Source: Limanda limanda (taxonomy: Eukaryota; Chordata; Actinopteri; Pleuronectiformes; Pleuronectidae). From it: a DNA stretch of 64,000 nt. This document shows, in pieces, positions 63,572-64,000 of this stretch (position 1 is the stretch's first letter; each line of letters starts with the position of its first letter). The position numbers were made by a program, and so were the translations under genes. Under the pieces are notes generated by a model. The model was not told the origin of the DNA. It worked only from the letters and a program-made list of their open reading frames with translations, and ran no database searches. Where the stretch lies: NCBI RefSeq assembly GCF_963576545.1, contig NC_083638.1:28865900-28929899 (forward strand). Direction: 5' to 3'.

Positions 63572-64000
63572 ATGACTCCCAGTGTCAGCCTACTGCTGCT
63601 GCTCCTGCTCGGCCTCTCTCAGGCTCATCCTCTTCAGGAGGAGGGAGTTGAAGAAGATGTTCCTGAGGACACCATGGACATCACCAACATGATTCTGACC
63701 TCAAACAACGCCATAGATGAGATACAAGAGGAGGAACTTGAAGAAGAGGTTCCCGAGGGCAGCATGGACATCACCACCAGGATTCTGACCTCAAACAACG
63801 CCACAGATGAGCTCCTGCTGGAAGGAGACATGCTTGCTCCGAGAACCAGGAACGCCATGAGGTGCTGGTCCCAGAAATGCCTGTGGAAGAAATCCTCCAA
63901 CGGTCAGGTGGTGATCCCCTTCACCATGAGCAGAGAGTTCAGCAGCATGGAGAGGCAGAAGATCGACCGTGCCATGAAATCCTTCCAGGGCAGGACCTGC
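63572..64000 (+). CDS. hatching enzyme, high choriolytic enzyme-like astacin protease (5' part, cut by window end)
   Basis: 143 uninterrupted codons to the window edge. Family role: a secreted zinc metalloprotease of the hatching gland that swells and digests the egg envelope. Residues 1-18 are a leucine-rich signal peptide ending LSQA. Residues 19-93 are an acidic propeptide, with the astacin EGD (Asp86) that would occupy the active-site zinc before activation. The mature enzyme should begin near Asn94 (NAMRCW), as in known choriolytic enzymes. The seen part ends at RTC. The HExxH zinc site lies beyond the window. The lack of introns so far fits the intronless HCE lineage rather than LCE. 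The propeptide carries a 30-residue tandem duplication. The start is the first ATG after the TATA box. Confidence 0.92.
   Translation, partial: MTPSVSLLLLLLLGLSQAHPLQEEGVEEDVPEDTMDITNMILTSNNAIDEIQEEELEEEVPEGSMDITTRILTSNNATDELLLEGDMLAPRTRNAMRCWSQKCLWKKSSNGQVVIPFTMSREFSSMERQKIDRAMKSFQGRTC
63638..63817 (+). repeat. 90-bp in-frame tandem duplication in the hatching-enzyme propeptide
   Basis: Unit 1 is 63638-63727 and unit 2 is 63728-63817. Both encode a version of E-E-x-V-P-E-x-x-M-D-I-T-x-x-I-L-T-S-N-N-A-x-D-E. The units differ at several positions, so the duplication is not very recent or the copies have been selected apart. Confidence 0.9.

Noticed and set aside
63634..63900. Minus-strand open frame opposite the hatching enzyme
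   Set aside because: Antisense shadow of the duplicated acidic propeptide, low complexity, no recognised homology.

Overview
The window is nuclear genomic DNA from a bony fish, almost certainly a teleost. Genes are split by GT-AG introns. Intergenic DNA is AT-rich and full of CA/GA microsatellites and teleost-type interspersed repeats. The last gene is a fish hatching enzyme (choriolytic astacin protease). No bacterial, phage or CRISPR-like content was seen. Three protein-coding genes can be supported. (1) nr2f2-type COUP transcription factor, minus strand, 19272-23998, three coding exons, 427 residues. All splice phases close, and both zinc fingers and the ligand-binding domain are intact. 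(2) slco3a1, an organic anion transporter, minus strand, 39187-59841, ten coding exons, 700 residues, reconstructed here exon by exon. It has the OATP signature, a Kazal-like extracellular loop and a C-terminal ESVL tail. (3) the 5' part of a high-choriolytic-enzyme-like hatching protease, plus strand, from 63572, cut by the window end after 143 codons. 

Layout: 1-19 kb is a gene-free region downstream of nr2f2. It holds microsatellites, a decayed hAT-type transposon (about 4.5-5.4 kb), several copies of one teleost dispersed repeat, GC-richer unique blocks that look like candidate regulatory DNA, and three DR1-type nuclear-receptor motifs between 10.3 and 13.9 kb. 19-24 kb is nr2f2. 24.5-25.0 kb is a very large GA/poly-G/GT simple-sequence cluster just upstream of nr2f2. 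25-39 kb is the spacer between nr2f2 and the 3' end of slco3a1. It includes a CA tract, a 276-bp element with CAGTGG termini and a MITE-like element. 39-60 kb is slco3a1, whose second intron alone is 12.8 kb. 60-63.5 kb is a spacer with simple repeats, followed by the hatching enzyme with its own TATA box. 

The genes do not form a functional unit. nr2f2 is a developmental nuclear receptor, slco3a1 a plasma-membrane transporter and the hatching enzyme a secreted protease of late embryos. The closeness of slco3a1 and nr2f2 (about 15 kb) is the main gene-order observation, because in human these genes lie megabases apart on 15q26 with other genes between them. I did not find a clearly new biological system. 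The most testable leads are the DR1 cluster beside a gene whose product binds DR1 sites, the divergent nature of this nr2f2 copy, and an in-frame duplication of the hatching-enzyme propeptide.
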